From Apodospora peruviana (taxonomy: Eukaryota > Ascomycota > Sordariomycetes > Sordariales > Lasiosphaeriaceae), in the NCBI GenBank assembly GCA_033439685.1, contig JAUEDM010000004.1, positions 186,001-250,000 on the forward strand: a DNA stretch of 64,000 nucleotides, read 5' to 3'. A program made the position numbers and the translations under genes. Below the pieces are notes generated by a model, which was not told the origin of the DNA, ran no database searches, and was given only the letters and a program-made list of their open reading frames with translations. Positions 53,249 to 64,000 of this stretch are shown piece by piece; the stretch's first letter is position 1; every line of letters begins with the position of its first letter.

Positions 53249-55743
53249 TCAAGGTACAGCTCTCTGGTTAAAAGCCGCAGCCCAACCATCGGAATCGTCG
53301 TCAGCACGACGCTCCGCCGCGGACTTGTCACCCTTTCTCAGCATCCGCTTTATCACATCCGACCTCCTCTCCCCGACGGGTCTGCTCACACCAGCAGTAA
53401 CTGTCTTCCGCCTCTGAGAAGTAGGAGTGCTCTTTGAAATTCCACCAGCATTACACGGCTGCCCATTGAACGCCGCATCCGCCGCTGCCTTCCACACCTC
53501 GGTCACATCGTTGACCATCCCTGCCGTCCAATAGAGCCGGCAATCCGCCTCCTCCCTAACAAACTGTGCCGGCAAGCCATCGTCGACATTATCCCTCAAA
53601 ATCTGGTCGCGCACGTTCAGTGCCGCTGAGGAGCTCCGGTTGACAGGCAGCTGCGAAAACCGACTCAGAGCCGCGCGTTGGGCATCGTCCTGCGCGTCGG
53701 GTAGGTACCTCTTCGCGTACCCGTAGACGTTGCTGTACTGGAGCACCTGGGCGCCCTTGATGCCGCCTACACCCTGAATCTTGCCGGCTTGCGGACGCCC
53801 GCCGAAGGCGACCGATTTGACCCCGGCCTGGATTCGGAGCATCTCCGCCACCAGGGTGCAGGTCGACGCGCAGATGCCGTCGTAGAGGAGGATGATGTCC
53901 TCGGCCGCAAACGGTTGCGAGATGTTGGACAGGGTCCCGTAGCCGGCGATCTCGATGCCGAAGCCGTACGTATCGTTGGTCGTGGTCAGGTTATCGTTAA
54001 GATTCCAGCGCATCAGGTTGGTGTACTTTGTGCTTTTATAGATGTGGGGAGAAAACTTGTCGGCAAACGAGACGAAGGGCTGGTCGGTCAGGTTGAGGTC
54101 GTAGCGCCAGTTGAACCAGCTCTGATAGTCGTCGATGAGGGCGTCGCTGTCGGACGTGTACGGGTTGACGCCCGCGACGCGGTCGGACACGATCTTGGCT
54201 ATGGCGAGGAAACTGTCCGACTCCTTGAAGCGCGAGAAACCGTCCTGCACGATGTGAGGGAAAAGCTGCCGGAAGAAGTCGTACCCTTGTAGGATGTAGC
54301 CGCCGCCGTTGCCCTGGACGTCGATGACGAGCTTGGTCTTGCCGGCGGCCGTGGCCTCGGCGAAGAAGTCCTGCACCGTAGCCTGGTATTCTGCTATTGA
54401 GTTGGACGCGAAGGACGTCAGCACGATGACGGCCACGTCGTTGAAGCCTTCCCCTGAGAGGTAGTAGCCCAAAACCTTGCTATCGTTGGTTGTGATGACC
54501 GGTTCGGGGTAGCCAGGCAGGGTCGGGAGCGCGGCTGCGGCGGCGGTAGCTCCAGGAACCTTGAAGCCGTTCGGGTTGCAGAACTTGGCGTAGTACGAGG
54601 GCCCGTCCACCACGCCGGTCATGTCGCCCTTAACATCGGCAAGGTTTTCCATGGTAAACACGGTGCCGTTCTCGAAGGTTAGGGTCGTGTTAGCGCCTTG
54701 ATAGATATACCGGATGCGGCCTCCGTTGGCGAAGTAGCCCCTGGAACTGCCGACAGCGATGTTGGCCTTGGAGTAAAACATGGAATTATAGGCCGCATCG
54801 GCATCCTGGTTCCATGATGCTGCGTAGATGGTGTTTGCAAGATAGGTGGCCGCATCAATGCCGTTGATTAGCTTGACGACTGACGCCGTTTCCGGCGATG
54901 CCAGGACATCCTCTGAAGAAGCAAGCGGCCCGAGTCAGCAACATGCACAAAGTAGTCAACAGCACCACATCAGGTTAACATACCATACACCTTGATAACC
55001 GGCAACGACTCCCCATCCTCGCTGATCGAAACCAGTGCCTGCTGCCTTCTCCACTCAAACACCCGCGTCAACGCGTCCGGATAAAAGACGAAATGGCCAT
55101 CATGAGCAGGGCCAAAAACCGAGACGTAGAGGTCCTGCTGAAACTCCCACTCGTTGGCGTACTTGTCGGCCTGTAAGTTGGTCTTCACTTGGGCCAAGGC
55201 CGCAAACATGTCGTAGCCCGGATAGAAGTAGTCGGCGGGCGGGTCGGCCTTGTAGGCGGCGTCGCTTTGCCATTCCATATACGGCACGATGGCGTCGACG
55301 AGATCGATGGCGGCCTGCTTGCCCAGCGGGATCGAGTTGAGACATTCGTGAGCAAGCGTTGCCGCGACAGTTGGCGTTGCTAATAAGATATTTATATTAG
55401 CTTTTGTTAATCACTCTCTCTTATAACAATAAACGTTGAAGGCGTTGCCACCGACGATCTGACCTGGTGAGCTCTCGGCTTTTTGTACCGACCAGGAGCT
55501 GCTCACGACAGCACAAGCCGCGGCTGCGGAGCCGGTCGGGGATGGTGTCGAGGTAATAACCGAAGCCAAAACTGAACCGGTTACCGACGACGATAACGAA
55601 ATGGCAGCACTGGTGGAATTGGTCGAAACGGGGGCAGGCCGGGGGTACTCGGCTCCGGGTCCGGATGCGGGGCCGGCGTACACGGGGACCGCGCCGTTCA
55701 GCAAAACTGCCGCTACCGCGGATGCCAATATTTCACCGCGCAT
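53249..55743 (-). CDS. Secreted peptidase, S41-like family
   Basis: Reconstructed as join(53249..54912,54984..55379,55452..55743) on the minus strand, 783 residues. A signal peptide (MRGEILASAVAAVLLNGAVP) is followed by a Ser/Thr-rich linker. The next block (TVAATLAHECLNSIPL, VPYMEWQSDAAYKADPP, DGHFVFYPDALTRVF) is typical of the fungal S41-like peptidase family. The catalytic half has KLVIDVQGNGGG and the nucleophile region LLYDGICASTCTLVAEML, where the Ser lies in ICASTC after the strand, as in CPAF/Tsp-type S41 enzymes. Many N-glycosylation sites (NTT, NDT, NLT, NRS). The C-terminus is basic (GERRSDVIKRMLRKGD), and no GPI site is clear. Intron 1 uses a GTGGCA donor that restores the family motif. 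Probably an extracellular protease; substrate unknown. Confidence 0.87.
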
Positions 55744-55821
55744 CTTTTATATATATTGTATTTTGCAAACTAGATTTGACCGGAATTGGTGCCTAAAGTA
55801 GGTAAGGAGGCACTCAAATTG

Positions 55822-55853
55822 ACAACAACAACAACAACAACAATAACAACAAC
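55822..55853. repeat. (ACA)n trinucleotide repeat
   Basis: Run of ACA units with one AAT interruption, about 80-110 bp upstream of the peptidase start codon; likely in its promoter or leader. Confidence 0.85.
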
Positions 55854-56632
55854 CACGTCCAAGAAGGGGCCGTGGTGTTGGCCAGGTGCAAGTGACGATA
55901 AACAGACAGAACAGACAGACAGATACGGGCACTTCCCAGCCACAGCATAAACACAACACAAACATGACCGTTTATATACGTACATAGATCCGTAATTATC
56001 TCTCTCTCATCGTGATTAGTTGCACGCGCTGAGGTGAGATAATGCCTTACCAGGCCAGACGGATCGGTCGGGTTGTGTGTGCAGTGCGGGACGGCAGGCG
56101 GCCGTTGCATCGCCTTGAGAAGCGAGCTTCTCTTCTTGGAACTCAACTCAACCCAACTTCCTGCTCAATCTCCGGATTCACGCCGCTCATCTGCTTCGAC
56201 ATCTCTCTCATAATCATCGAGTCGCACAAAGAAAGACATAGTCACTAACTACTCAGCATAAACCCCTGCTGTCGAATCCCCCGTTCGTATCTGCAGTCAG
56301 TCAGTCCGTCACCGGGAAGAACACGACATGAACAACAAATTACCAAGCTTGCTGAATGAGAGAACTGCATAACTAAATGAGTAAGTAGAAACCATCTACC
56401 AAAAGGGTGGGAAGTTGTGTATCATTATTAGGTTGCCATGAGTCCATGACAATTATAAGCTGATCGTCAATGTAACGGCGCGAACCGCACACCCTCCGGG
56501 GGCGGGGACGGGACGCAGACATACGCGGCAAGTTATGTCCATACGGCAAGCATGGTAAGTGCTTTTGCTTCTTGCCAGGTCTCGGTGTGTTTAAGGAATG
56601 GTGAGATGTAGGCGAGTAATGTGGAACAAAAA

Positions 56633-56857
56633 CACCGATTCCACGGTAAATAGTAGCCATCGGGTACTTTACAAGGGCCCCAGCTCGTGACTTTACAGGC
56701 CTCCTGGTAGCCATCCTCGAAACCTCATTCAAGCAGTAAATATACCTTGTAAGTGCCGTCTCAGGCCCTAGCAGTCGATTGCAGAACATGTCACAGACAA
56801 GGAATATTACAGGGTTTTGTAAGGTACCCAATGGCTACTATTTACCCATGAATGGTG
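56633..56857. mobile_element. MITE, family 1, copy B (225 bp)
   Basis: Diverged second copy of the element at 21223-21459, in the same orientation. Shared core blocks include GCCATCGGGTACTTTACAAG, CTGGTAGCCATCCT, GCCGTCTCAGGCC-like and TGTCACAGACAAGGAA. The inverted ends are longer-matched here: CACGGTAAATAGTAGCCATC on the left and, on the complement of the right, ATGGGTAAATAGTAGCCATT. TA follows the right end; the left flank is AA, so the target duplication is decayed. No coding capacity. Confidence 0.88.
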
Positions 56858-57638
56858 TATTACAAAGAGACGGGCGGTCAGTAGTCACCTTCTGCTTGCG
56901 GAAGGTGCTTTGATGAAACTTTGGGGGTGTGTGGTAAGACTGAAGAATTCGGGGTTGACTGGGACTTGAACTCAGCTGCGTCTGGTGACTGGCACCCATG
57001 CTAAAAATGGTGAATTTGGTGGGGATGGGGACTCGATGCCGCCAGAGCTGCCACTCATTGCATACAGCTTCCATGCCTCAACGAAAATCTCTACATTTGT
57101 AACCTAAAGTACCGTACCTCATTTGCGATATCCAGTTAATGAGCCAGCGGTCGCCAGTCTCGGTAAGTCGGTCCGCCTAAATCTACACAAGCGTCGACTG
57201 GGGAGTGCTATAAGCAGGAGGCAGCTTTGTTAGTAACTCCGAGCATCTCGAGGTTCAAGTTTCCAAACCGCAGAGCGTCACATTACACCATAGACATCGG
57301 ACGCGTCCAGACATATAACAGACAAAATGATCTTTGATCTATATCTTGTTCTCTATTCTCTAGAGTAATTATTCTCCATCTATCCGCATTGGTATCAAGG
57401 CCATCAGAGCATTGAGAAACAACAACTCCACCACCCAAGGGTCTCCAGTCCTTGCGTGGCCAGGCCCTTTCCAGTGCTGACTGAAGATACGTACAGTGGC
57501 AGAGAGAAACGAGTATCATAACTTGACATAAGAGACGCAAACCGACGATGCCAGACCATGCAACCCAAACCCAGAAAGAGCAAATTTTGTTTTCCCATGA
57601 CAAAGCGAAAAGGGCATCACAACGTAGAACCGAGTAGC

Positions 57639-60600
57639 TTATTCGTCCTCGTCGCTGAAGACCTAATTAAACAGAGTTAGCAAGTGCATTGACCATCGGA
57701 AGAAGTGCTTGTTGACATACCTCCTCACCGCGCTTCCGGCGAGCCATACGCTCCTTCTTCTTTTTCCGGGCCTCAGAGCTGGTAAGCTTGGCCTTCTTCT
57801 TGGTCGACACGATCTTGTTGCCCATGGCATCGAACTTGTCCTCCTCGTCATCGTCACCCGCCTTCAAGCGAGGACCCGCACCCTGTCCCTGCACCCAGTT
57901 GTGACCGGAAGGCGTCATCTTACCGTCAAGGACGGCCCACACCTCCTCAGTCAGACCCTTGGTAAACTCGGCACTGTGAGTAATGATGATGACACCACCC
58001 TCGAAGCGCTTGAGGGCGCCAGACAGGGCACCAAGAGAGTCACGATCGAGGTAGTTGGTAGGCTCATCAAGAACGATGAGATGGGGGCGTTGCCAAGAGC
58101 AGGCAGCAAGGACGACCTTGACACGCTGACCACCCGAGAGACCCTTCATGCGCGAGTGAGACACAAGCTCAGCGTCGAGGCCGAAGTTGGCGCAGTGAGA
58201 CTCGATCTCCTTGCGGACCAGAGGACGGAACTGACCGGAGGCAAGAGCCTCCTTCATGTCCACCTCGGCGACCATCTTCTGATGAGAAGCCAAGAGCTCG
58301 CTGCGGGGCAACCAAGCGTTGTCGGCAGTCATCATGGGCACCCAGCGTTCGTTCTTCATGCCAACGTTCTCACCCAGCGCGAACGAGCACTCGTACTCGT
58401 AGCTGTTCTTGAACTTGCGACGGCTGTTGATGCCGATGACGCGGCGCTGGCTGCCCTCGACCTTGAAGATCTTGTCCATGGCCTTCTCATCCTCCTCGGT
58501 GATGATCTTGTTGGCGCGATCCATCGTCTCGCGATCCTCACCGGTCTGGAAACGCCACTGGATGTACTCGGAAGGAGTCTTGTCCAAATGGTGATCGATA
58601 TGCGCGAAAGCGTGCTGCTTGATATACGCAATACGGATGTTCTCGTGCTGGTAGATCTCACCAGTGGTGGGGATCAACTCACCGGTGAGGACGTTAATGA
58701 GCGTGGACTTGCCGGCACCATTGGGGCCAATGACAGCAATACGGGAGCCGAGCGAGCACTGGAAGTTGATGTCGGAAATCTGGGGCTTCTCGGTGCCAGG
58801 GTACTGGAAGCTCATCTTGGTCGCACGAAGGATGGCCTTGGCCTTGGTCTTGACACCCTCGAGGAAACCGGGCTCGGGGAAGTTGAACTCAATCTCAGAG
58901 GCACCAAGCTCATAGTATGACTTGGCAGCCGGGTGCTTCTTGACGAACTCCTGCAGGTTACCGCGGTAACGCTTAAGCTTGAAGCGCTCATAGTGGATGA
59001 TGTGCTGGCAGACGTTGTCGAGGAAACCGCTGTCGTGAGATACGATGATGGAGGTGCAGGGAGAGTTCTTGAGGTACTCCTCGAGCCACTTTACGTTCTT
59101 CACGTCGAGATGGTTGGTAGGCTCGTCGAGAAGGAGGATATCGGGGGACTCGAAGACGGCACGGCACAGGGCGAGCTTCATCTTCCAACCACCAGACAGG
59201 GCGCTAATCTCACCCTTGATCATGCCCTCGGTGAAGCCGAACTCGATCAGGCGGGCCTCGACATCAGCCTGCGAGGTGGTGACACCAGCATCCTCAAGCT
59301 TCTTCATGGTCCAGTCAATGGTGGTCATCTCAGTATCGGCAGAGTCGAGATCGTGCTCAACGAAGACAGTCTTGACTTCGCTCTGCTTAGGGAAACCCTC
59401 AACCTGTTCGTTGTTGATGGCACGCATGAGAGTAGACTTTCCGGAACCGTTGGGACCGCACAGGCCGTAGCGCTGGCCGCGCTTGAGGCGCAGGCTGGTC
59501 TGGTTGAGCAGGATCTTGGCACCGTAGGCGAGCGAGAATGTGCAGTTGCAGAGGTCCTCGCCCTCTTCATCGTCAGCTTCACCCTCCTCCTCCTCCTCGA
59601 TACCGGGAGAAGCCTTCTTTCGGAGGGCGTCAACGATGCCCTGAGCATCATCGCCAGCAAAGACGGTGACGTAGGGCTTGACCTGCTCAGCCCAGCTGAT
59701 ACCCTCGACCTCCTTCTCGTCAACAAGCTGTCCGGCGACAGCCGCGATGTACTCGACGACAGGCGCGAACTTCTCGACAGACTTGGCGTACTTGCCCGAC
59801 GCCAGGATCTCCTTGAGGTGGCCCAGGACAACGGCCACGTCGCCATGGTTCTTGGCCTCAGGGATGACACCATCCTTGACATTACCCACGCGGATGAGGG
59901 TGTCAAGAGCCTGCTTGGTCTTCTCACGAGCCTCGGGGTCAGCCAAGTTGTCGTAGTTCTTCTGCAGACCGGGCATCATCTTGGGCAGGAAAGGAGCGAC
60001 GATATTCGGGTCATCGACGAGCTTGCACATGTTGTCGACAATGACAGCAGACTTTCGCTTGATGGCGGTATCACGCTCGCCGAGACCACGATCAAGAAGG
60101 GGAACCATAAGAGCGAGAGTGGGCTCCTGGACCTCGGTGACGAAAGTGGTGGCACCGAGCAAGTGAACGGTCTCGGGGACGTTCTCGGGCTTGGCGATAC
60201 ACTTGATGAGCTCAGGAATGAAGCGCTCAATATCACGGTTGACAATAAGCTGGCAAAGCTTCTCCATGGTCTTGTAGGCACGGTCCTTGACCTCCTTCTT
60301 GGTGTCCCACATAGCCTCCGAGATGACGGGGATAAGCTCGGGGACACGGAAAGCGGTCTGAGCAGGCGCGCGGGTGATGATGACGTCGAGGAAATCAAGC
60401 ACAGTCATCTTCTCGGGCCACTTCTGGGCATTCCGGAGAGAGTCGATAAGGGCGGGGAGAACAGCCTTGATGGCATTCAGGTTGAGGCCCTCGGCGATAG
60501 CCAGGGCAGCGGCGATAGCCTCATTCTTGACGGCGGTGATCTTGTCGCCAGCACCAGCCAGGACGCTGGGAAGGAGGGTGACGAGGTAGGGCTCGACATG

Positions 60601-61235
60601 GGCGGAGATTTCGGAGTGTTGAGCAATCGCCCGGATGGTGGCCAAGGCCTTCTCACGGACGAGAGCATCCTTCTTGTTGGCGAGTTGCTTCTTGAGCGTC
60701 TCGACAGTTCTAAAAATGGTGGGGTTCACATGTCAGCTCCAAATTCTCCAAATTTTTGGTGCGCAGCGTAAAAATGCCAGAAGCGAAAATTTTTCCAAGC
60801 GGAAAAATAGGTCCCTGCAGCCAGAAAGGGCGAATGTGATTCGACCGTCTCCCCAACACAGAACCGCCCTGAATAGAAGCGGTCTGTGTTGTCTGACAGG
60901 GCGCCTTTGGGACGAGCCTCGCTTGTGTCTTTCATAGCGCACAAAGAGGGCTCCCACTCCGTCGAGGGATAAAGCGGAATCAGACCCCAAGGCTGGCGCC
61001 CCGACAATGCCAAGGGACCGGTCGCAAAATTTTTGTGCTGGAGGGGCGGGGATTAGTGGGGTGGATTTATTTACCTGGTGGGGGTGTCGAGGTCCTCGAT
61101 GTGACCGTTGATGAATGTGGCGATAGCGGCAGAAGCCTCCTTGATGGCAGCGGCATCCTTAGAGATGGTGAGCTTCTGCATCAGCTCATCGAGCACCTTG
61201 ACGCTCTTGGCGTTCTCGGAAGCGGCGGCAGGCAT
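57639..61235 (-). CDS. tef3: Translation elongation factor 3 (EF-3)
   Basis: Reconstructed as join(57639..57662,57721..60709,61075..61235) on the minus strand, 1057 residues. EF-3 is the fungus-specific ABC ATPase that binds the ribosome and releases E-site tRNA during elongation. Domains in order: N-terminal HEAT repeats (about 1-320), a four-helix bundle, ABC domain 1 (Walker A GPNGSGKST near 470, signature LSGGWKMKLALC, Walker B DILLLDEPTNHLD), and ABC domain 2 (Walker A GPNGAGKST near 710, signature LSGGQRVKVVLA, DEPTNYLD) with the chromodomain-like insertion between. A Lys/Arg-rich tail (KKKKERMARRKRGEE) and acidic end (VFSDEDE) follow. Exon 1 ends DLDTPTR and joins TVETLKK. Intron 1 is 365 nt, much longer than others here; the last exon encodes only seven residues. 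Codon use is strongly biased, as in highly expressed genes. Confidence 0.97.
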
Positions 61236-64000
61236 GATTATAGATTTTGTAGTTGTAGTGCTGGGAAGGATGATATGCGAAGCGGGCGTCTATTGGCGTC
61301 GAGAGTCCGAGAACAAAAGAATCTAATGCGCCGTCTAATCCGGATCTGCGAGGTTTATCGAGGTATCCTGCGAAAGGAAGCCGGTCGTGGATGGGCGAGC
61401 CCGTAGAGTTTTCGATGGAGAGTCGAAAATCTACTCTATCTTGGCTTGCAAGAGAGTAAGGACTGAGTGGAGAAGCGTTCGCGAAGTCGCAGAACGAATC
61501 AGTCGGAAATGAAAAAAGAGAGAGGGAGACCTGAAGAAGTGGAAGGAAGAAAGGTCTTTGGCGGCGGTGGGCGAGAGCGATGATATTTAAGGATGGGCAC
61601 CGCCTCTCTGGAGAAAAAAGTTGCCTGTGGGCTCCACAATGGCCAATCGATGGAGGGGTAAGTGAATGGCAAAGTTGCTAGAAAACTTTTTTCATCTCAA
61701 CCCAGGGCAACCAACGATTCGTGGATCCAGCAGAAAAACCCAGTGAATTTTCTTTTACCCTTTGGCCTTCCGATTCACTCAGAACGGGATCCAGTCGGGT
61801 CGCTCCTGGCTGGGCCTGCGCCTTTCCTTTGGGGCAACTCGGCCTCCCATCCCCTTTTTGCCCCTCCATTGATTGGCTTGTGGCCAGGCGCTGCCGACTC
61901 AGCTATCCCTGCTTATCCTGCGGATCCCTGCTTATCGCTTTATCAGACGACGCACCATTCCTAGTTCGGACGTCCAGGAGGGCGGTGAGCCGGAGCTTTA
62001 TGCAGAAAAAAACAAAAAGATTGCGAGCGAAGGGGTTCCAAAACAAATTCACATCCCGCTTCGCTCAGTCTTTTCCGTGCCCCAACGATTGCGACCTGAT
62101 TAGGGGGTACTCTTTGCTCTGGATTGCACGGATATCGGATGTGCTAGAGGACTGTGTATCGGGTTGTTTGCTCCACGCTTAACTGGCACGATCAGAGAGT
62201 GAGTTGCATGAAAACTCGTTGCTGTTGCTAGTGTGTGGCAAGGACTTGTTCCCACATGAGCTGGTGTCAGTTAAGTCAGGGAAGGCAGCCGGGCGACGAT
62301 ATTCCGTCATTCTCGCCATTGCGGGGCCGTGATTTTGTCTTGAGGTTGACGATTCCGGCTCATGATAATTCGACAGTTTTTGCGATGTGCACCGGTGTGC
62401 ACTTGTCCCAACGATTTCTCAAACAGGCATTTCCTGGCTCGGATCTGTCCACTCCTTGGCTGCGCCAGGTACGATGTCCTGAGCCGCTAGGATAGTATCC
62501 CGACCACTGCTTCAGGTACATGACGGCCCAGAAGAACTCGGCTGCCGGGGAATGCAGGGCGAAACTCAGAGGAAGAAACGATGACAGAGCTGCGTGTCCA
62601 AGTGTCTGCCTTAACTTCTTCATTTGTGTCATCTCACTTGCCAGTTCTGCGAGCTGATCATCAGGCGGCTGTACTCTGGCACTCACCAACAGCCGCACGG
62701 CAGCAGAATCTCGGCGACAAGCCTTACGATGGTGGTGTCTGGTTTTGGTGGGCTTTCTGCGAGACCGTGAGATGGCAATGTCAAACCCCAACTTCAGCCT
62801 GGGGTTTCCCATGGTCGATTTTCGCCACAAGACCCACACGCCCGCCATGGCTCAGGCTCTTCAACCGCCATTCCGACTCCAGATCAACCGGGCTCTCTTC
62901 TTGGCAGGAGGTTCTGGGCTTTTTTTATTCAAAACGTGGGTGGATGTTTCAAGGTGATCGCCCGGATCTGGACACCTGTTCATGACTTCCGGACCACTTG
63001 CGTGTTGGTATGTTGCCACGGGTTCCCCGAGGCGGTCTCTTTGTTGGGCGACAATGCACGACATGGCGCTAAACTCTGCCGTTGAGAGTTCCCGTCGCCA
63101 GTGCTGGCGTCACCATTAAACCTCCCGTGTACCTATCCGTACGCCTTCTTAGCACTGCAGCCTGTCAGCGTTGTGCAGGAGGCTGGAGGCTACTTCACCT
63201 CAAAACGTATTCTGGTTTCCTTCAATCAGCCTTCAATGCTCATTCAACGCATCAAAACATCAAATTGAATCTCTCGTCCTTTTACTCGCACAGCGGCCCG
63301 CCCCTGTCAGCCCCTGCTCTGTGGCGCGTGCGATGGCCCTTAAAATCCGGGGCTTATCGCCTTTCCCCGCCAAACCCTATCAGGAACCCATCGCCATCGC
63401 GGGGAAGTCATCCTCGCCAATGCTGATGTTCGAGTGGGCCTGAAGAGCCTACCATTTTGCGGTTGTTATCATTCGTTTCAAGCAAAGTAGAGTTGAGTTT
63501 GGGGACTCGAAGCTACTCATATCTTCTGATTTCTCGAGAAATTTTAGTGTTTTCGCAGGTTGGCGTTTCTGAGACGAAGCAAGCTGCCAGCTTGGTGGGG
63601 CCGCTTGGCGATCCTTTAAGTTCACGGTGGACCCTTGAATCGAAACCGGGGGCGGCGCTGGCTTGCTTCACGGTCACTGCTCTCGCCCCAAATGTTTAGG
63701 TACCTAGGTAGCCATCAACGCTCGACCTCGGTCGTGTTTAGAACAATCTCGAATGTCCAAATGGCAAACGGTGCTCGCCTTCGAACCCTCGGGTTTGTTG
63801 CCTGGTCAAACATCAGATCTCGGACTCATGACAGCTCTATCGGAAACTTCTTCCATTTTTTCCCGAGTCTGAGGTCTCAGGGCTGTCTCCTCTTATTGGT
63901 GAGCAACTGTCTCGCTCCATCAAAAGTCCTAGCGGCACTTGGTTCAGAGATACTATGAGAAGTGAATGGTTTGTAAAATGATGTTCGATTGCGCCTGTGA
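61236..64000. other. EF-3 promoter region and 2.4 kb with no gene recognised
   Basis: The first few hundred bases hold the EF-3 leader and promoter. The rest to the window end contains only short open frames without known domains. I see no tRNA, repeat element or exon set that I can support; a gene continuing beyond 64000 cannot be excluded. Confidence 0.5.

Larger units (their letters stand above)
55744..57638. other. Intergenic with CAA repeat and a MITE
   Basis: The left end is the promoter and leader of the peptidase gene with a (CAA)n run at 55822-55853. A MITE copy lies at 56633-56857. The right end is the 3' UTR of the EF3 gene. Short open frames here have no support. Confidence 0.5.

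Noticed and set aside
57709..60771. Very long plus-strand open frames (403 and 612 codons) covering EF-3
   Set aside because: They are exact antisense shadows of EF-3. In a strongly codon-biased gene the codons TTA, CTA and TCA are avoided, so the antisense frame lacks stops. The sense protein is an unmistakable EF-3.

Overview
The window reads as a nuclear contig of a filamentous ascomycete, most likely Sordariomycetes (Sordariales-like). The genes carry short 50-80 nt introns with GT-AG (occasionally GC-AG) borders and CTRAY-type branch sites. Gene classes are typical of these fungi: two Zn2Cys6 regulators, a DUF3433 membrane protein, an NmrA-like protein, a fungal elongation factor 3, an S41-type secreted peptidase, GH95 and a P450. 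Intergenic DNA carries many TACCTAGGTA-like tetranucleotide runs. I see no bacterial operons, CRISPR, rRNA or convincing tRNA. The species is not determined.

Layout. 0.8-1.9 kb: a secreted Thr/Ser-rich protein. 3.0-11.2 kb: two Zn2Cys6 transcription factors, head to head over a 2.4 kb intergenic region; the first is split by a 20-nt microexon. 11.8-14.7 kb: a large conserved fungal protein of unknown function. 16.0-17.4 kb: a DOMON/cytochrome b561 redox membrane protein. 18.5-20.7 kb: a small Pro-rich protein and a secreted alpha/beta hydrolase. 20.7-27.6 kb: a gene-poor stretch with a MITE, a 36-nt poly-T run and a frameshifted gene with four CxxC motifs. 27.6-32.3 kb: a cytochrome P450 and a GH95 alpha-L-fucosidase. 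32.7-34.4 kb: a broken ankyrin-repeat gene. 34.5-40.8 kb: an NmrA-like protein and a 1443-residue DUF3433 membrane protein. 42.6-47.1 kb: glutaminyl-tRNA synthetase, a second MITE family and a macrodomain protein. 47.6-51.9 kb: a large multi-exon HExxH gene with many lesions. 53.2-55.7 kb: an S41-type secreted peptidase. 57.6-61.2 kb: translation elongation factor 3. 61.2-64.0 kb: no gene recognised.

The genes do not form an obvious pathway cluster. Intact housekeeping genes (EF3, GlnRS) sit among secreted or accessory genes (peptidase, fucosidase, hydrolase, P450, DOMON-b561), transposon-derived inverted-repeat elements and at least three broken accessory genes. Because the housekeeping genes read cleanly through thousands of bases, the lesions in the accessory genes are more likely real decay than sequencing noise. 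The strongest novelties are the two MITE families, the microexon inside a zinc cluster, the GC-AG introns, and the decaying HExxH and ankyrin genes.
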